NCBI GenBank assembly: GCA_913057175.1
Contig: CAJXNP010000001.1
Location: forward strand, 124,001 to 188,000
DNA length: 64,000 bases
Direction: 5' to 3'
Source: an uncultured Cytophagales bacterium
GTDB lineage: Bacteria > Bacteroidota > Bacteroidia > Cytophagales > Cyclobacteriaceae
In this document: in pieces, positions 28,596 through 37,473 of the stretch
Position numbering within the stretch: the first letter of the stretch is position 1
How the letters are laid out: the number at the start of each line of letters is the position of its first letter
Notes under the pieces: generated by a model
What the model was told of the DNA's origin: nothing
The model's database searches: none
The model's input: only the letters and a program-made list of their open reading frames with translations
Program-made: the position numbers and the translations under genes

Positions 28596-29687
28596 TTAAA
28601 TGGACTTTGAATTTTTAAATATCAATAGTTCTTCTATTATTTTGTTGGCAGCAAATCCATTTCCGTATACACCATCATCCGCCGATATCTCGGTTTGAAA
28701 AGCTAATCGCAAAACCTCTTTTATATTAGCCGCGTTTGCAAGAAAGTTAAATCCTTTTTCTACCAATTCCACCCATTCGGTCTCTTCCCGAAGAGTGATA
28801 CAAGGAACCTTATGAAAGTATGCCTCTTTTTGAACACCTCCTGAATCTGTTATGATCAGTTTAGCGTTCCTTTCGAGCATAACCATATCCAGATATCCCA
28901 ATGGTTCTATAAATTTAATACTTGACTTATCGAAAGAATAATTCATTTTATCAAGAGCCATTTTTGTCCTTGGATGAATGGGAAAAACCATTTTATGATT
29001 ATTAGCGATTTCTTCCAGGCTATTAAATATCCCGGAAAGTATTTGATCATCGTTTGTATTTTCTGCCCGATGTATAGTGGCAAGAATATATTCTTTCTCC
29101 CTTAAACCAAGATTTGTGAGAATTGAGGTTTTACCTTCGGCTTTTTGGAGGTAGTATAATGAAGCATCATACATTACATCTCCAACATTGATGATTTTAG
29201 TTTTTGATATCCCTTCTTTTTCCAGGTTTCGTATGGCTGTTTCGGTTGGTGCAAATAATAAATCAGCAGAGTGATCCGTCATGACCCTGTTTATTTCTTC
29301 CGGCATTTTTTTGTTGAAAGATCTCAAGCCTGCTTCTACATGAGCAATTGGAATATGCAATTTTACGGCGGCTAGTGAACCGGCGAGTGTTGAATTCGTA
29401 TCACCATAAACCAAAACCATATCGGGTTTTTCGGAAATTAACACTTCCTCGATTTTTTCCAACATTAGCCCTGTTTGTTTACCATGACCGCCACCCGCTA
29501 TCCCCAGGTTATATTTTGGAACAGGTATATCCAATTCATTAAAAAATATATGAGACATATTTTCGTCAAAGTGTTGCCCGGTATGCAAAAGAACTTCATC
29601 AATTTCATTCACACCGCTTACGACCCTGGAAACCGTCGCAGCTTTAATAAATTGAGGCCTTGCTCCTATTACTGTGACTATTTTCAT
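28596..29687 (-). CDS. wecB: non-hydrolysing UDP-N-acetylglucosamine 2-epimerase (WecB or WbpI type)
   Basis: A 363-residue cytoplasmic enzyme that interconverts C2 epimers of UDP-N-acetylamino sugars. Family motifs seen: VIGARPQFIK (N-terminus), GDTNST with Asp96, HVEAGLRS with Glu118, PEEINR with Glu131, and HRAEN further on, then TDSGGVQKEA. The length is normal and all key residues are present. WecB makes UDP-ManNAc; the close relative WbpI makes UDP-ManNAc3NAcA from the diacetamido-glucuronate precursor. The neighbours (WbpB-like dehydrogenase and WbpE/WbpD fragments just upstream) favour the WbpI role, but sequence reading cannot settle it. Confidence 0.9.
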   Translation of the reverse strand: MKIVTVIGARPQFIKAATVSRVVSGVNEIDEVLLHTGQHFDENMSHIFFNELDIPVPKYNLGIAGGGHGKQTGLMLEKIEEVLISEKPDMVLVYGDTNSTLAGSLAAVKLHIPIAHVEAGLRSFNKKMPEEINRVMTDHSADLLFAPTETAIRNLEKEGISKTKIINVGDVMYDASLYYLQKAEGKTSILTNLGLREKEYILATIHRAENTNDDQILSGIFNSLEEIANNHKMVFPIHPRTKMALDKMNYSFDKSSIKFIEPLGYLDMVMLERNAKLIITDSGGVQKEAYFHKVPCITLREETEWVELVEKGFNFLANAANIKEVLRLAFQTEISADDGVYGNGFAANKIIEELLIFKNSKSI

Positions 29688-29711
29688 ATTCTCTTCGATT
29701 TACAAATACAA

Positions 29712-30686
29712 TTAACTGATATTCCCAAAAGGGTGCTTGGTTAGTTTTTTTGTTGCAAACGGATGATAGTCACCTTTTAACCCTGCTGGTTTTGCGTGCC
29801 TGATTTTATGAACTATTTCAATTGAAGAATGAGTTTCCTCGATCCCAAACCCATTCCCATTAATGATTTCCTCATATGCTCTGGTGTGTAAATCCGTAAA
29901 TCCCCCACTAAACTCAAATTCCTCTCCTTCAATGGTTATTGAACGATAGGTTCGTTGCCCCGTCTTCTTAATTTCTTCTGGCAGAACGTCATAATTTATT
30001 GAAAGGAACCACCGGACTCTTGCCAGTTCTAACTCTAGATACCCCGCAGCTCTATCGTGTGTATGAACATTAATAATGTTCTTTTTTACTTTTCCAAAAA
30101 TCCATGTCAACATGTCAAAAAAATGAACGCCAATGTTCGTTGCTATTCCACCGGATTTACTTATATCTCCCTTCCAGGAAGTATAATACCAATTTCCTCT
30201 ACTCGTCAAATAGGTCAGGTCGATATCATATATCTTATCTTTAGGTCCGTTTTTCACTCTTTCCCTAAGTGAAACGATGCTTGGATGTATTCTTAGCTGT
30301 AAAATATTCCAGATTCTTTTTCCTGTTTCTTCTTCTACATTAGCCAGTTTATCAATATTCCAGGGGTTTAAGACGAGTGGCTTTTCACAAATAGCATCTG
30401 CCCCTTGTCTTAAAGAAAATCGTACATGCGCATCGTGCATGTAGTTGGGGGTGCAAATACTGATATATTCCAGCATCAGTTTTTTTTCATGTTTCAGCTT
30501 CTCCAAATGCCTGTCAAACCTTTCAAATTCAATAAAAAAATCAGCATCAGGGAAGTAGCTGTCAATAATTCCAACACTATCAAATTTGTCGACTGCCGCC
30601 AAAAGGTTGTTACCTGTATCTTTGATTGCCTTCATATGACGTGGGGCGATATAACCAGCCGAACCTATTAATCCAAAATTAAGCAT
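29712..30686 (-). CDS. wlbA: Gfo/Idh/MocA oxidoreductase, WbpB/WlbA-like UDP-sugar 3-dehydrogenase
   Basis: A 324-residue NAD-dependent sugar dehydrogenase. The opening segment (GLIGSAGYIAPRHMKAI, then DSVGIIDSYFPDADFF and FERFDRH) is characteristic of WlbA/WbpB, which oxidises C3 of UDP-GlcNAcA to the 3-keto sugar, the step before transamination by WbpE/WlbC. The family EKP motif is at 101-103. Start codon spacing is 2 bases from the preceding chimeric gene, so they are co-transcribed. The enzyme looks intact, but its downstream partners are only present as fragments fused together in the preceding gene, so its product may have no local consumer. Confidence 0.87.
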   Translation of the reverse strand: MLNFGLIGSAGYIAPRHMKAIKDTGNNLLAAVDKFDSVGIIDSYFPDADFFIEFERFDRHLEKLKHEKKLMLEYISICTPNYMHDAHVRFSLRQGADAICEKPLVLNPWNIDKLANVEEETGKRIWNILQLRIHPSIVSLRERVKNGPKDKIYDIDLTYLTSRGNWYYTSWKGDISKSGGIATNIGVHFFDMLTWIFGKVKKNIINVHTHDRAAGYLELELARVRWFLSINYDVLPEEIKKTGQRTYRSITIEGEEFEFSGGFTDLHTRAYEEIINGNGFGIEETHSSIEIVHKIRHAKPAGLKGDYHPFATKKLTKHPFGNIS

Positions 30687-30688
30687 AT

Positions 30689-31231
30689 CTATAATTTTTT
30701 GACTAAACCATTTTTCAATTCATATTTTTCATTGCTTTCAGGACAAAATGCAAAACCACTTTTATCAAAAGACAATCGATGTCCATATTCGCTCATCCAG
30801 CCTATCTGCCGGGCCGGATTTCCTACTATCAAAGAATAAGGAGTGACGTCTTTAGTAATTACTACTCCGGCTCCAAGAAAAGCAAACTCGCCAATATCAT
30901 TTCCACAAATTATGGTAACATTAGCACCGATACTAGCCCCACGCTTAACAATTGTTTTACTGTATTGTCCCCTTCGGTTAACCGCACTCCTCGGATTTAT
31001 CACATTTGTAAAAACCATTGAAGCTACCTGGAGGGCGTCTGTTCCATTTGCACAGGTAACTACATAGGGCACATCAAGGTACTGAGCCAGATCTTGTGAA
31101 AAACGTTTAACTTCGGGTCCGTTAATGAAAGCGGTACTATCAAATACCTGCTGAATGGCAAGATCTATTTCCTGCTTTATTTTCAGGTATTGTCGCTTTA
31201 AGTCAACCATTTGGATCTTGTAAATATCCAT
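30689..31231 (-). CDS. chimeric remnant: WbpE/WlbC-like aminotransferase N-terminus fused to WbpD/WlbB-like acetyltransferase C-terminus
   Basis: A 180-residue open frame made of two unrelated pieces. Residues 1-70 match the start of a DegT/DnrJ/EryC1 sugar aminotransferase (MVDLKRQYLKIK, STAFINGPEV, CANGTDALQVA). From residue 71 it continues as the end of a left-handed beta-helix acetyltransferase (MVFTNVINPRSAVNRRGQY, KRGASIGANVTIICG, GAGVVITKDV, VGNPARQIGWMSEYG). The junction is near 31021/31022. Missing are most of the aminotransferase (including the PLP lysine) and the first half of the acetyltransferase, as expected of one in-frame deletion across two adjacent genes. Neither activity is likely to survive, though the trimeric hexapeptide part could still fold. 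It is the first gene of the minus-strand operon. An assembly error is the main alternative. Confidence 0.82.
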   Translation of the reverse strand: MDIYKIQMVDLKRQYLKIKQEIDLAIQQVFDSTAFINGPEVKRFSQDLAQYLDVPYVVTCANGTDALQVASMVFTNVINPRSAVNRRGQYSKTIVKRGASIGANVTIICGNDIGEFAFLGAGVVITKDVTPYSLIVGNPARQIGWMSEYGHRLSFDKSGFAFCPESNEKYELKNGLVKKL

Positions 31232-31945
31232 TTACAATTGATTGTAAGTTGATATAGTAGGTTTAATGTTAATTCAAATTTGATTTTTAATATATTTCGC
31301 TAAGCCAGTTCAATGAAAAATTCGCTTTTCCCGATTAAATTAGTTCCAGTTGTAGACGTAAGTTGAAACTCCTCTTCTTTAAATTCAAATAAAGTCAATC
31401 AATATTTCCTATCCTATTATCTTGAAACCTCTTCTTTTTATTGAAAGTGAATTTAAACATGACAATATACTTTTTTGGTTAACACAAAATGAAACCCCAA
31501 ATCTCTATTCCAAAATTGAAAAACTACCTTTTATATAAGAAAAGCAGATTTCATCCCTATAATTCCCCCCTTTAATTTAATAAAGAAATTTTTGAATGCA
31601 CTAATATTTAGCTTTATTTCCGATTAAATATAATTTAATTATAATTAATTATTTTTACGAATATCACTTAAATAATGAATAATTAATATTATTTTAACAA
31701 ATCCCTGTGAAGGATATTGTATTTTTCGCAAAAAGGATAAAATCTTTAACACATATACTTTTCCCAATAGTTTAATTTTAAAGTTTTCAAAAATGTGACT
31801 GACATGGCGAAGCTTTATCCAATTATGAAATATTAGAAGAGGCAAATTGAAAGAAGCTTAGGAATATTTAATTTAGACGCGCTGATCTTTACATTATCAG
31901 AAAATATTTAAATAATAATCAACTCAATCCATAACCAAGAGATTC
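31232..31945. other. AT-rich region between the divergent polysaccharide operons
   Basis: About 715 bases separating the minus-strand operon (starting 31231) from the plus-strand flippase operon. It should hold divergent promoters; I could not assign them. A 66-codon minus frame at 31645-31845 has the composition of translated AT-rich spacer and is not accepted. Confidence 0.5.
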
Positions 31946-33316
31946 TTGACAAATTCAATAAACATCTATTTAAAAAAAATCCTCTCAAGTAATAACAAGA
32001 GGTCATCAATGGCTAAAAAAAATATAATTGGCTCATTTGGTGTAAAAGGGCTAAGCATTATCAATGGATTTCTTCTCGTATCCGTAACCCTTAATTATTT
32101 GGATAAAGAACGATACGGAATATGGCTCGTTTTTGCTTCATTTATTAGCTGGATTGGTTTTTTTGAGGTCGGATTAGGAAAGGGCTTGAGAAATAAATTA
32201 ACAGCTGCCATTGCTGTCAAAGATTATGAACTAGGGAAAAAATTGGTAAGCACAACTTATTCTCTGCTTGCCATAATACTTTTTTCTTTAAATCTGGTTT
32301 TCATATTTGCAAATCAGTTCATCAACTGGCATTCCGTTTTAAATATTTCTGATTCTAATATTTCTGATCTGAACCTAATAGCTCTAATTGCTATTTCGGG
32401 ATTTTTCGTTCGGTTTTATGTTCAAATAATAAATAATGTTTTATATGCTGATCAAAGGCCCGCCATAGCCAATGCGATTAGTCCAATTGCCAATTTAATT
32501 TCCCTGATAATTATTTATATTCTTCAATTCTACGACCCAGATGGTAATTTATTGACTCTCACCTGGATTATGGTTCTAAGTCCAATTTTACTTTTAACCA
32601 TAGCTTCAATTATCGCCTTTAGCGGTAAATATAGAATGATTTCACCAAGTATCAGGGCCATTGATTTTTCTCTCTCAAATGAATTACTTTCACTTGGTAT
32701 TAAATTTTTCATTATTTCTATCAGTGGACTGATTCTATATCAGACATCCAATATCCTTATTGCCCAATATTTTGGTCCTGAAGAGGTAACAACTTACAAC
32801 ATCGCTTATAAATTTTTTAAAACTATTCAAATGATCTTTACCATTATGATAACACCTTTCTGGGCAGCATTCACTGATGCCTGGACAATGAAGGATATAA
32901 AATGGATAAGGAACGTGGTCAAAAAAGTAAATAAAGTTTGGTTGTTCGTGACAATTATTGGCATAGGAGCACTTTTAGCAAGCAATACAATCTATAAATT
33001 TTGGGTAGGAAGTGAAATTCAAGTTCCATTTGTTTTATCTCTGTTTGTATTTCTCTTTTTCATCTATATGTCATACGGAGCTATTTATTGCCAGTTTGTC
33101 AATGGATTAGGAAAACTAAAACTTCAAATTGTAGCTTCAATTATTGGGGCTTTAATCTTTATACCATTAAATTACATCTTAATTAAGAAATTCCATATGG
33201 GAATTGAAGGGATTGTTATTAGTTCAATTGTTTGCAATTTTTATGGTCCAATCCTTGGGCCAATTCAATATAAAAAATTGATAAATGGAAAAGCAAAAGG
33301 GATTTGGGATAAGTGA
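31946..33316 (+). CDS. Wzx-like polysaccharide flippase
   Basis: A 456-residue membrane protein with about twelve hydrophobic segments, fitting the polysaccharide transporter (PST)/oligosaccharide flippase family that moves the undecaprenyl-linked repeat unit across the inner membrane. The opening (NIIGSFGVKGLSIINGFLLV, then LNYLDKERYGIWLV) and the FGPEEVTTYNIAYK segment in the middle are typical. The start is uncertain: TTG at 31946 gives a basic N-terminal extension common in relatives, while ATG at 32009, preceded by AAGAGG, is the first ATG in frame. It opens the plus-strand synthesis operon. Confidence 0.9.
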   Translation: MTNSINIYLKKILSSNNKRSSMAKKNIIGSFGVKGLSIINGFLLVSVTLNYLDKERYGIWLVFASFISWIGFFEVGLGKGLRNKLTAAIAVKDYELGKKLVSTTYSLLAIILFSLNLVFIFANQFINWHSVLNISDSNISDLNLIALIAISGFFVRFYVQIINNVLYADQRPAIANAISPIANLISLIIIYILQFYDPDGNLLTLTWIMVLSPILLLTIASIIAFSGKYRMISPSIRAIDFSLSNELLSLGIKFFIISISGLILYQTSNILIAQYFGPEEVTTYNIAYKFFKTIQMIFTIMITPFWAAFTDAWTMKDIKWIRNVVKKVNKVWLFVTIIGIGALLASNTIYKFWVGSEIQVPFVLSLFVFLFFIYMSYGAIYCQFVNGLGKLKLQIVASIIGALIFIPLNYILIKKFHMGIEGIVISSIVCNFYGPILGPIQYKKLINGKAKGIWDK

Positions 33317-33509
33317 AACAGCTAATTGTATTTTCAATCCCTATTATTAATTCTGCCCATCATTAAAATGCGCCATTTATATAAACAGATAATATATCGA
33401 GAAGAATTACTATATAGAAAACTATTTTTTAGGAATTATTATCCAAGACGGTTTCAACATTTATAATATTTAGGAATTTATACATTAGAATGAGAAACAT
33501 GATTTAATA

Positions 33510-34760
33510 ATGAAATTTAGAAAAATATTTTCTCTTGATTTTATTCTAACTACGTGCTTCATCATGATCATTTCTGGTGTTAGTGCTTTCTTGAATGACC
33601 TTAATCAATTAACCTTCTTTACAACTTTGTTAATTATTGTCTTTGTATACAAAAGAATGTATTTGGACCTCGAATTTATTTTGATAGTCCTTCTTTGGAT
33701 ATTAATCAATTTTCTCTCGGTCTTCTTTATCAATTATGGACAGGAAGGATCTATGGTGACTGTATTTACAAGAGCAATGAAGTTTGCCATAGTTTATTTC
33801 ATTCTTAAAATAGTAGGTGTTAAATTTTTTGAAAAGCTTAATAGCTACCTTTTTATTCTGGTAATCATAAGTCTGATTATTTTTCCACTTCAGGTCATTA
33901 ATCTTTCAATGATGCGAAGCCTGGCAAAATTGTTTGGCCCACTCACGCATCCAGACTTTCTACAACATGGCAACTGGTATGGATTTATTTATGTATTCAG
34001 TAATTGGCAACCCTATCGTAATTGCGGATTCATGTGGGAACCAGGTGCATTTGCCGGCATGCTAATACTTTTGATGGCATATCGGTTGGCAATCACCAAC
34101 TTCAAAATAGATAAATATATCTATGTATATTTTATAGCTCTTTTAACGACTTTATCTACGGCAGGATACCTTGCTTTTTCAATGATTTTAGTTGCATTTT
34201 TTATCATAAATGGTAGAAAATATGCGTATATTATAATTCTACTTCCTGTCATAATTTATGGGGGATATGAATTATTCATGTCTTCAGATTTTTTGCATGG
34301 TAAGATAAATAGATATTTGGAGCTGGGAACTGAAGCGTGGGGCGAAAACAAAGATGGTTCCTTGCGTACTTCTCGCCTGGGATTTTTTTTAATTGTTCTT
34401 GATGAGTCTTTTCATTGGCCGTTTGGCCATGGGGTCATAAGATACCCTAATCATTTGATCCAAACTTATGGGAAAATTTACGGGCCAGGTTTGCTTTCCT
34501 CTATATTACTTCAGTGGGGATGGATAGGTTTAATAGCTATCTTTACATATATATTTAAATTCTTCAGGGCTCATAGCACCAGCCTGATAAGTTTATTATT
34601 TACAGTAAGTCTCGGAATTATCCTTTTTTCAAACCCGGATAGTTTTTATAATGTTGTATTTTCTATAATTTTTTATTCCATTATCACACGAAAAAGTGGC
34701 GAAGTCAGTCAAGAGTATGTGCCACTTTCAAGACATAATTTCTCGCATGTCAATAATTAA
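33510..34760 (+). CDS. Wzy-like O-antigen polymerase/ligase family membrane protein
   Basis: A 416-residue membrane protein with ten or more hydrophobic helices and one large periplasmic loop containing NCGFMWEPGAFAGML, followed later by GHGVIRYPNH. This pattern of helices, with a WEPG-type loop, is what is seen in Wzy-type polymerases and O-antigen ligase-like proteins, which are poorly conserved in sequence. With the flippase upstream and Wzc-like protein at 3751 it completes the Wzx/Wzy-dependent machinery. It polymerises lipid-linked repeat units on the periplasmic side. Confidence 0.75.
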   Translation: MKFRKIFSLDFILTTCFIMIISGVSAFLNDLNQLTFFTTLLIIVFVYKRMYLDLEFILIVLLWILINFLSVFFINYGQEGSMVTVFTRAMKFAIVYFILKIVGVKFFEKLNSYLFILVIISLIIFPLQVINLSMMRSLAKLFGPLTHPDFLQHGNWYGFIYVFSNWQPYRNCGFMWEPGAFAGMLILLMAYRLAITNFKIDKYIYVYFIALLTTLSTAGYLAFSMILVAFFIINGRKYAYIIILLPVIIYGGYELFMSSDFLHGKINRYLELGTEAWGENKDGSLRTSRLGFFLIVLDESFHWPFGHGVIRYPNHLIQTYGKIYGPGLLSSILLQWGWIGLIAIFTYIFKFFRAHSTSLISLLFTVSLGIILFSNPDSFYNVVFSIIFYSIITRKSGEVSQEYVPLSRHNFSHVNN

Positions 34761-34872
34761 CAACCCAAGCAAAATTCGCAATTGATACTGTTTACCAGAT
34801 GACACCTAACTATTTTTTACAGACCTTTGTTCCATGATAAGAGAAATGCTTAATTTTTAATTATTCGGATAT

Positions 34873-35478
34873 ATGAGTATCGTTCAAAAAATATATTTCT
34901 CGTCATATAAAAACACCAGGTTTTACTTTACAAAACTTAGTAATATTGTCCTTACATCTTTCTTAAAAATCCATTATAGGCTATATGGGATACAATTAGG
35001 CAAGAATTGCAAGTTCTTTGGACTGCCAAAGATTGTTAAAAAGGGAAATGGAAGAATTAAAATTGGAAATAATTGCACATTTCGATCTAATTCAACCAGT
35101 AATCTGATTGGTATTAATCATAAATGCATAATTTCAACGCTTAAAGTTGGTGCCCAAATAATTATCGGTGACGGGTGTGGTTTTAGCGGTACTGTAATCG
35201 GATCTGAAAAAAGGGTGATATTGGGCAATCATGTAAGATGTGGAGCAAATACGATCATAAGCGACAGCGATTACCATTCTGATGACCCAAGAAGCGGCCC
35301 ACCAAAAGAAGTAGTTATTGAAGACAACGTTTGGCTTGGTGTTAATACTGTTGTATTGAAGGGGGTTACGATCGGTAAAAACTCATTGATTGGCGCCAAT
35401 AGTGTTGTTACAAAAAATATACCTGAAAATGTAATTGCAGCAGGAAACCCCTGCAAAGTAATACGAATAATCAAATGA
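34873..35478 (+). CDS. hexapeptide-repeat sugar O-acyltransferase
   Basis: A 201-residue left-handed beta-helix acyltransferase. Imperfect hexapeptide repeats run from ~residue 45 (KFFGLPKIVKKGNGRIKIGNN) to the end (VVLKGVTIGKNSLIGANSVVTKNIPENVIAAGNP), and the DSDYHS segment supplies the likely catalytic histidine. It would transfer acetyl or another acyl group from acyl-CoA to a sugar in the cytoplasm, in keeping with an acetylated polymer. It lies directly upstream of an uncharacterised transferase gene (1-base gap), so the two are probably coupled. Confidence 0.85.
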   Translation: MSIVQKIYFSSYKNTRFYFTKLSNIVLTSFLKIHYRLYGIQLGKNCKFFGLPKIVKKGNGRIKIGNNCTFRSNSTSNLIGINHKCIISTLKVGAQIIIGDGCGFSGTVIGSEKRVILGNHVRCGANTIISDSDYHSDDPRSGPPKEVVIEDNVWLGVNTVVLKGVTIGKNSLIGANSVVTKNIPENVIAAGNPCKVIRIIK

Positions 35479-35479
35479 T

Positions 35480-36289
35480 ATGAATGCCATTGTTTTAACC
35501 TATGATAAGTATAAGATTTTTGCCCAACATATGCTTCAGGCATATCAAAATTTATGGCCCGATAATCCTTTTATTTTTAGAGTACCTTATCAGGAAAAGG
35601 ACTGTTATACCGATTACAAAGACAAGTTTGGTGAAAAGGTAAACCTTATTAAATCACCCAGCAGCATTGCCTCAACCATGAAATCGCTATTGGCAGGCCT
35701 TGATGATGACGAGTGGGTATACTGGTGCATGGATGACCGCTACCCCATCACGCTGCAAACCGACGAGATCAACAATATATATAAGTGGGTAACTACGATA
35801 GAGGATCCGGAAATATCAGCAGTTATGTTCTTGAATTCGAGAAAAGGGCAAAAGCCAGAAAACTTGTATTACGGAAAATTCTCAATTAAAGACTCAAACG
35901 AGAATATATATCGCAGAAGAAAAAATTATACCATGATATGGATGCATCAGTTTATGCGAGTTAAAGTAATCAGACATTTATTCAACCATTTCCCTGAAGA
36001 TTTAAAAAGTGCTAAGGAGATGGACTATATTATGTTTAAATTATCGTTACCCGATACACAAAAACTATATGTTCTCAATAACAATCTTGGCGTATTCGGT
36101 GAAAGCACCAGCCGGGGAAAATTGACAAAAAACTGTCATGAGAGCCTTTTGAAAAATAAAATACCCATTACAGAGAGGTTTGAAGTATCAAATAAAACAA
36201 TCGTTATTGGAGAACAAACAAGCAAAACTGAAGATCTAATTTTTTGGATAAAAACAAGTATCAGAACTTTCCTGCCTAACAAAAATTAA
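35480..36289 (+). CDS. glycosyltransferase-like protein of unknown specificity
   Basis: A 269-residue cytoplasmic protein with no signal peptide or membrane helix. It begins with a beta-strand followed by a helix as in GT-A folds (NAIVLTYDKYKIFAQHML) and has an acidic metal-binding-like segment, DDDEWVYWCMDDRYP (~75-90), which could be the DxD site. Conserved-looking aromatic segments follow (YTMIWMHQFMR). Context, being wedged between an acyltransferase and the propeller gene inside a glycosyltransferase operon, supports a transferase role, but I cannot name a family with confidence. Confidence 0.6.
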   Translation: MNAIVLTYDKYKIFAQHMLQAYQNLWPDNPFIFRVPYQEKDCYTDYKDKFGEKVNLIKSPSSIASTMKSLLAGLDDDEWVYWCMDDRYPITLQTDEINNIYKWVTTIEDPEISAVMFLNSRKGQKPENLYYGKFSIKDSNENIYRRRKNYTMIWMHQFMRVKVIRHLFNHFPEDLKSAKEMDYIMFKLSLPDTQKLYVLNNNLGVFGESTSRGKLTKNCHESLLKNKIPITERFEVSNKTIVIGEQTSKTEDLIFWIKTSIRTFLPNKN

Positions 36290-36297
36290 TCAACCCA

Positions 36298-37473
36298 ATG
36301 TTCCTATTTAATCCTTATAGAAATGCCCGTCAGGCATATTCGTGTGGTAGTGAAATAATTAAAGTAAACTGGAAAACAAATCTAAATACATCTCCCGATT
36401 TTGGTGCTGAGTCAACAGCTGTAATTGATAAAGAAGGGAATATCTATTTTGGGTCACATAGTGGGAACTTTTACTCTTTGTCTAAAGCGGGTAAAATCAG
36501 ATGGGTGTTCACAACAAAAACAAAAATATATTCTTCTCCTGTTTTATATTTTGACAGTGTGTTTTTTGCAGGTGGCGATGGTTTTCTCTATTCCCTTTCT
36601 GCTGATAACGGACAGTTACGTTGGAAGAGAGAATTATCAAAAAGTCTTGGGCTTTCAAGAAAGCAAAAGGCCCTGTCCGTTATCAGACATATACCTTATA
36701 CGTTTGACTTTAACAGGAAAAAAAACATTACCTACAAGTCATGGGCATCGCCAAATATGATCGGCCAGAAAATTTTAGTTACCGGATATGGCAAAGGTCT
36801 GTATTGTTATAATGAAAATGGTGCATTGGAATGGGAGTATGATTTGGGATTTCCAAGATATCAGCTTACCGGAGTAGTAATCGATAGGTCAAACAAGATA
36901 TATTGTACTTCAAGAAAAGGATTTATTCATTGCCTTAACCAAAATGGAAAACTAATTTGGGAGAAGAAAATCAAATCAAAATGGGAACCATGGGGAAATC
37001 CGGTCTTTTGTGACCAAAAAAACACAATATATTTCAGCTTTTCATATAAAGAAAAATCCGGTTTTGTTTATGCCATAACCACGGACGGTAATTTATTGTG
37101 GAATTTGAAAACCGGAGCAATCAGAGGATCGATTGCGATAAGTTCAAATGCTCAAATATTGTATGGCTGTGATTTAGACGGATACCTTTACAAAATAGAA
37201 GCTGCATCTGGTAAGGTATTGATTAAGAAAAAAATCACTGATTGTCCAAGAGGCTTGTGGATAACACCTACTCTTGATGCTGAGGAAAATATTTTGCTTT
37301 CAACAAAGGATAGTTCCAATACGGGTCGGGTAATTAAACTTGATCCGGATTTCAATTTTCAATGGACTTTCAAAACCAATAAAGTACTATCAGTCCCTGT
37401 AGTCCTATCAAATGGTGACGTATTATTTGGCAGCTGGGATGGTTGCTATTATTCACTTAAAACTAAAAAATGA
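36298..37473 (+). CDS. PQQ-like beta-propeller repeat protein without signal peptide
   Basis: A 391-residue protein built of about seven to eight beta-propeller blades. Repeats of the pattern GxIYFGSxxGxFYSLxxxGKIRWxF recur (for example IYFGSHSGNFYSL, VFFAGGDGFLYSL, IYCTSRKGFIHCL, ILYGCDLDGYLYKI, VLFGSWDGCYYSL), as in BamB and PQQ-dependent dehydrogenases. No signal peptide, lipobox or membrane helix is present, so it appears cytoplasmic, unlike most relatives. It lies 8 bases after the previous gene, and its stop overlaps the pyruvyl transferase start (ATGA), so it is a true member of the synthesis operon. The function is unknown; a scaffold for the sugar-decorating enzymes is one possibility. 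Confidence 0.82.
   Translation: MFLFNPYRNARQAYSCGSEIIKVNWKTNLNTSPDFGAESTAVIDKEGNIYFGSHSGNFYSLSKAGKIRWVFTTKTKIYSSPVLYFDSVFFAGGDGFLYSLSADNGQLRWKRELSKSLGLSRKQKALSVIRHIPYTFDFNRKKNITYKSWASPNMIGQKILVTGYGKGLYCYNENGALEWEYDLGFPRYQLTGVVIDRSNKIYCTSRKGFIHCLNQNGKLIWEKKIKSKWEPWGNPVFCDQKNTIYFSFSYKEKSGFVYAITTDGNLLWNLKTGAIRGSIAISSNAQILYGCDLDGYLYKIEAASGKVLIKKKITDCPRGLWITPTLDAEENILLSTKDSSNTGRVIKLDPDFNFQWTFKTNKVLSVPVVLSNGDVLFGSWDGCYYSLKTKK

Noticed and set aside
31645-31845. 66-codon minus-strand frame in the divergent spacer
   Set aside because: Hydrophobic/lysine-rich product typical of translated AT-rich DNA, no domain, no good start context.
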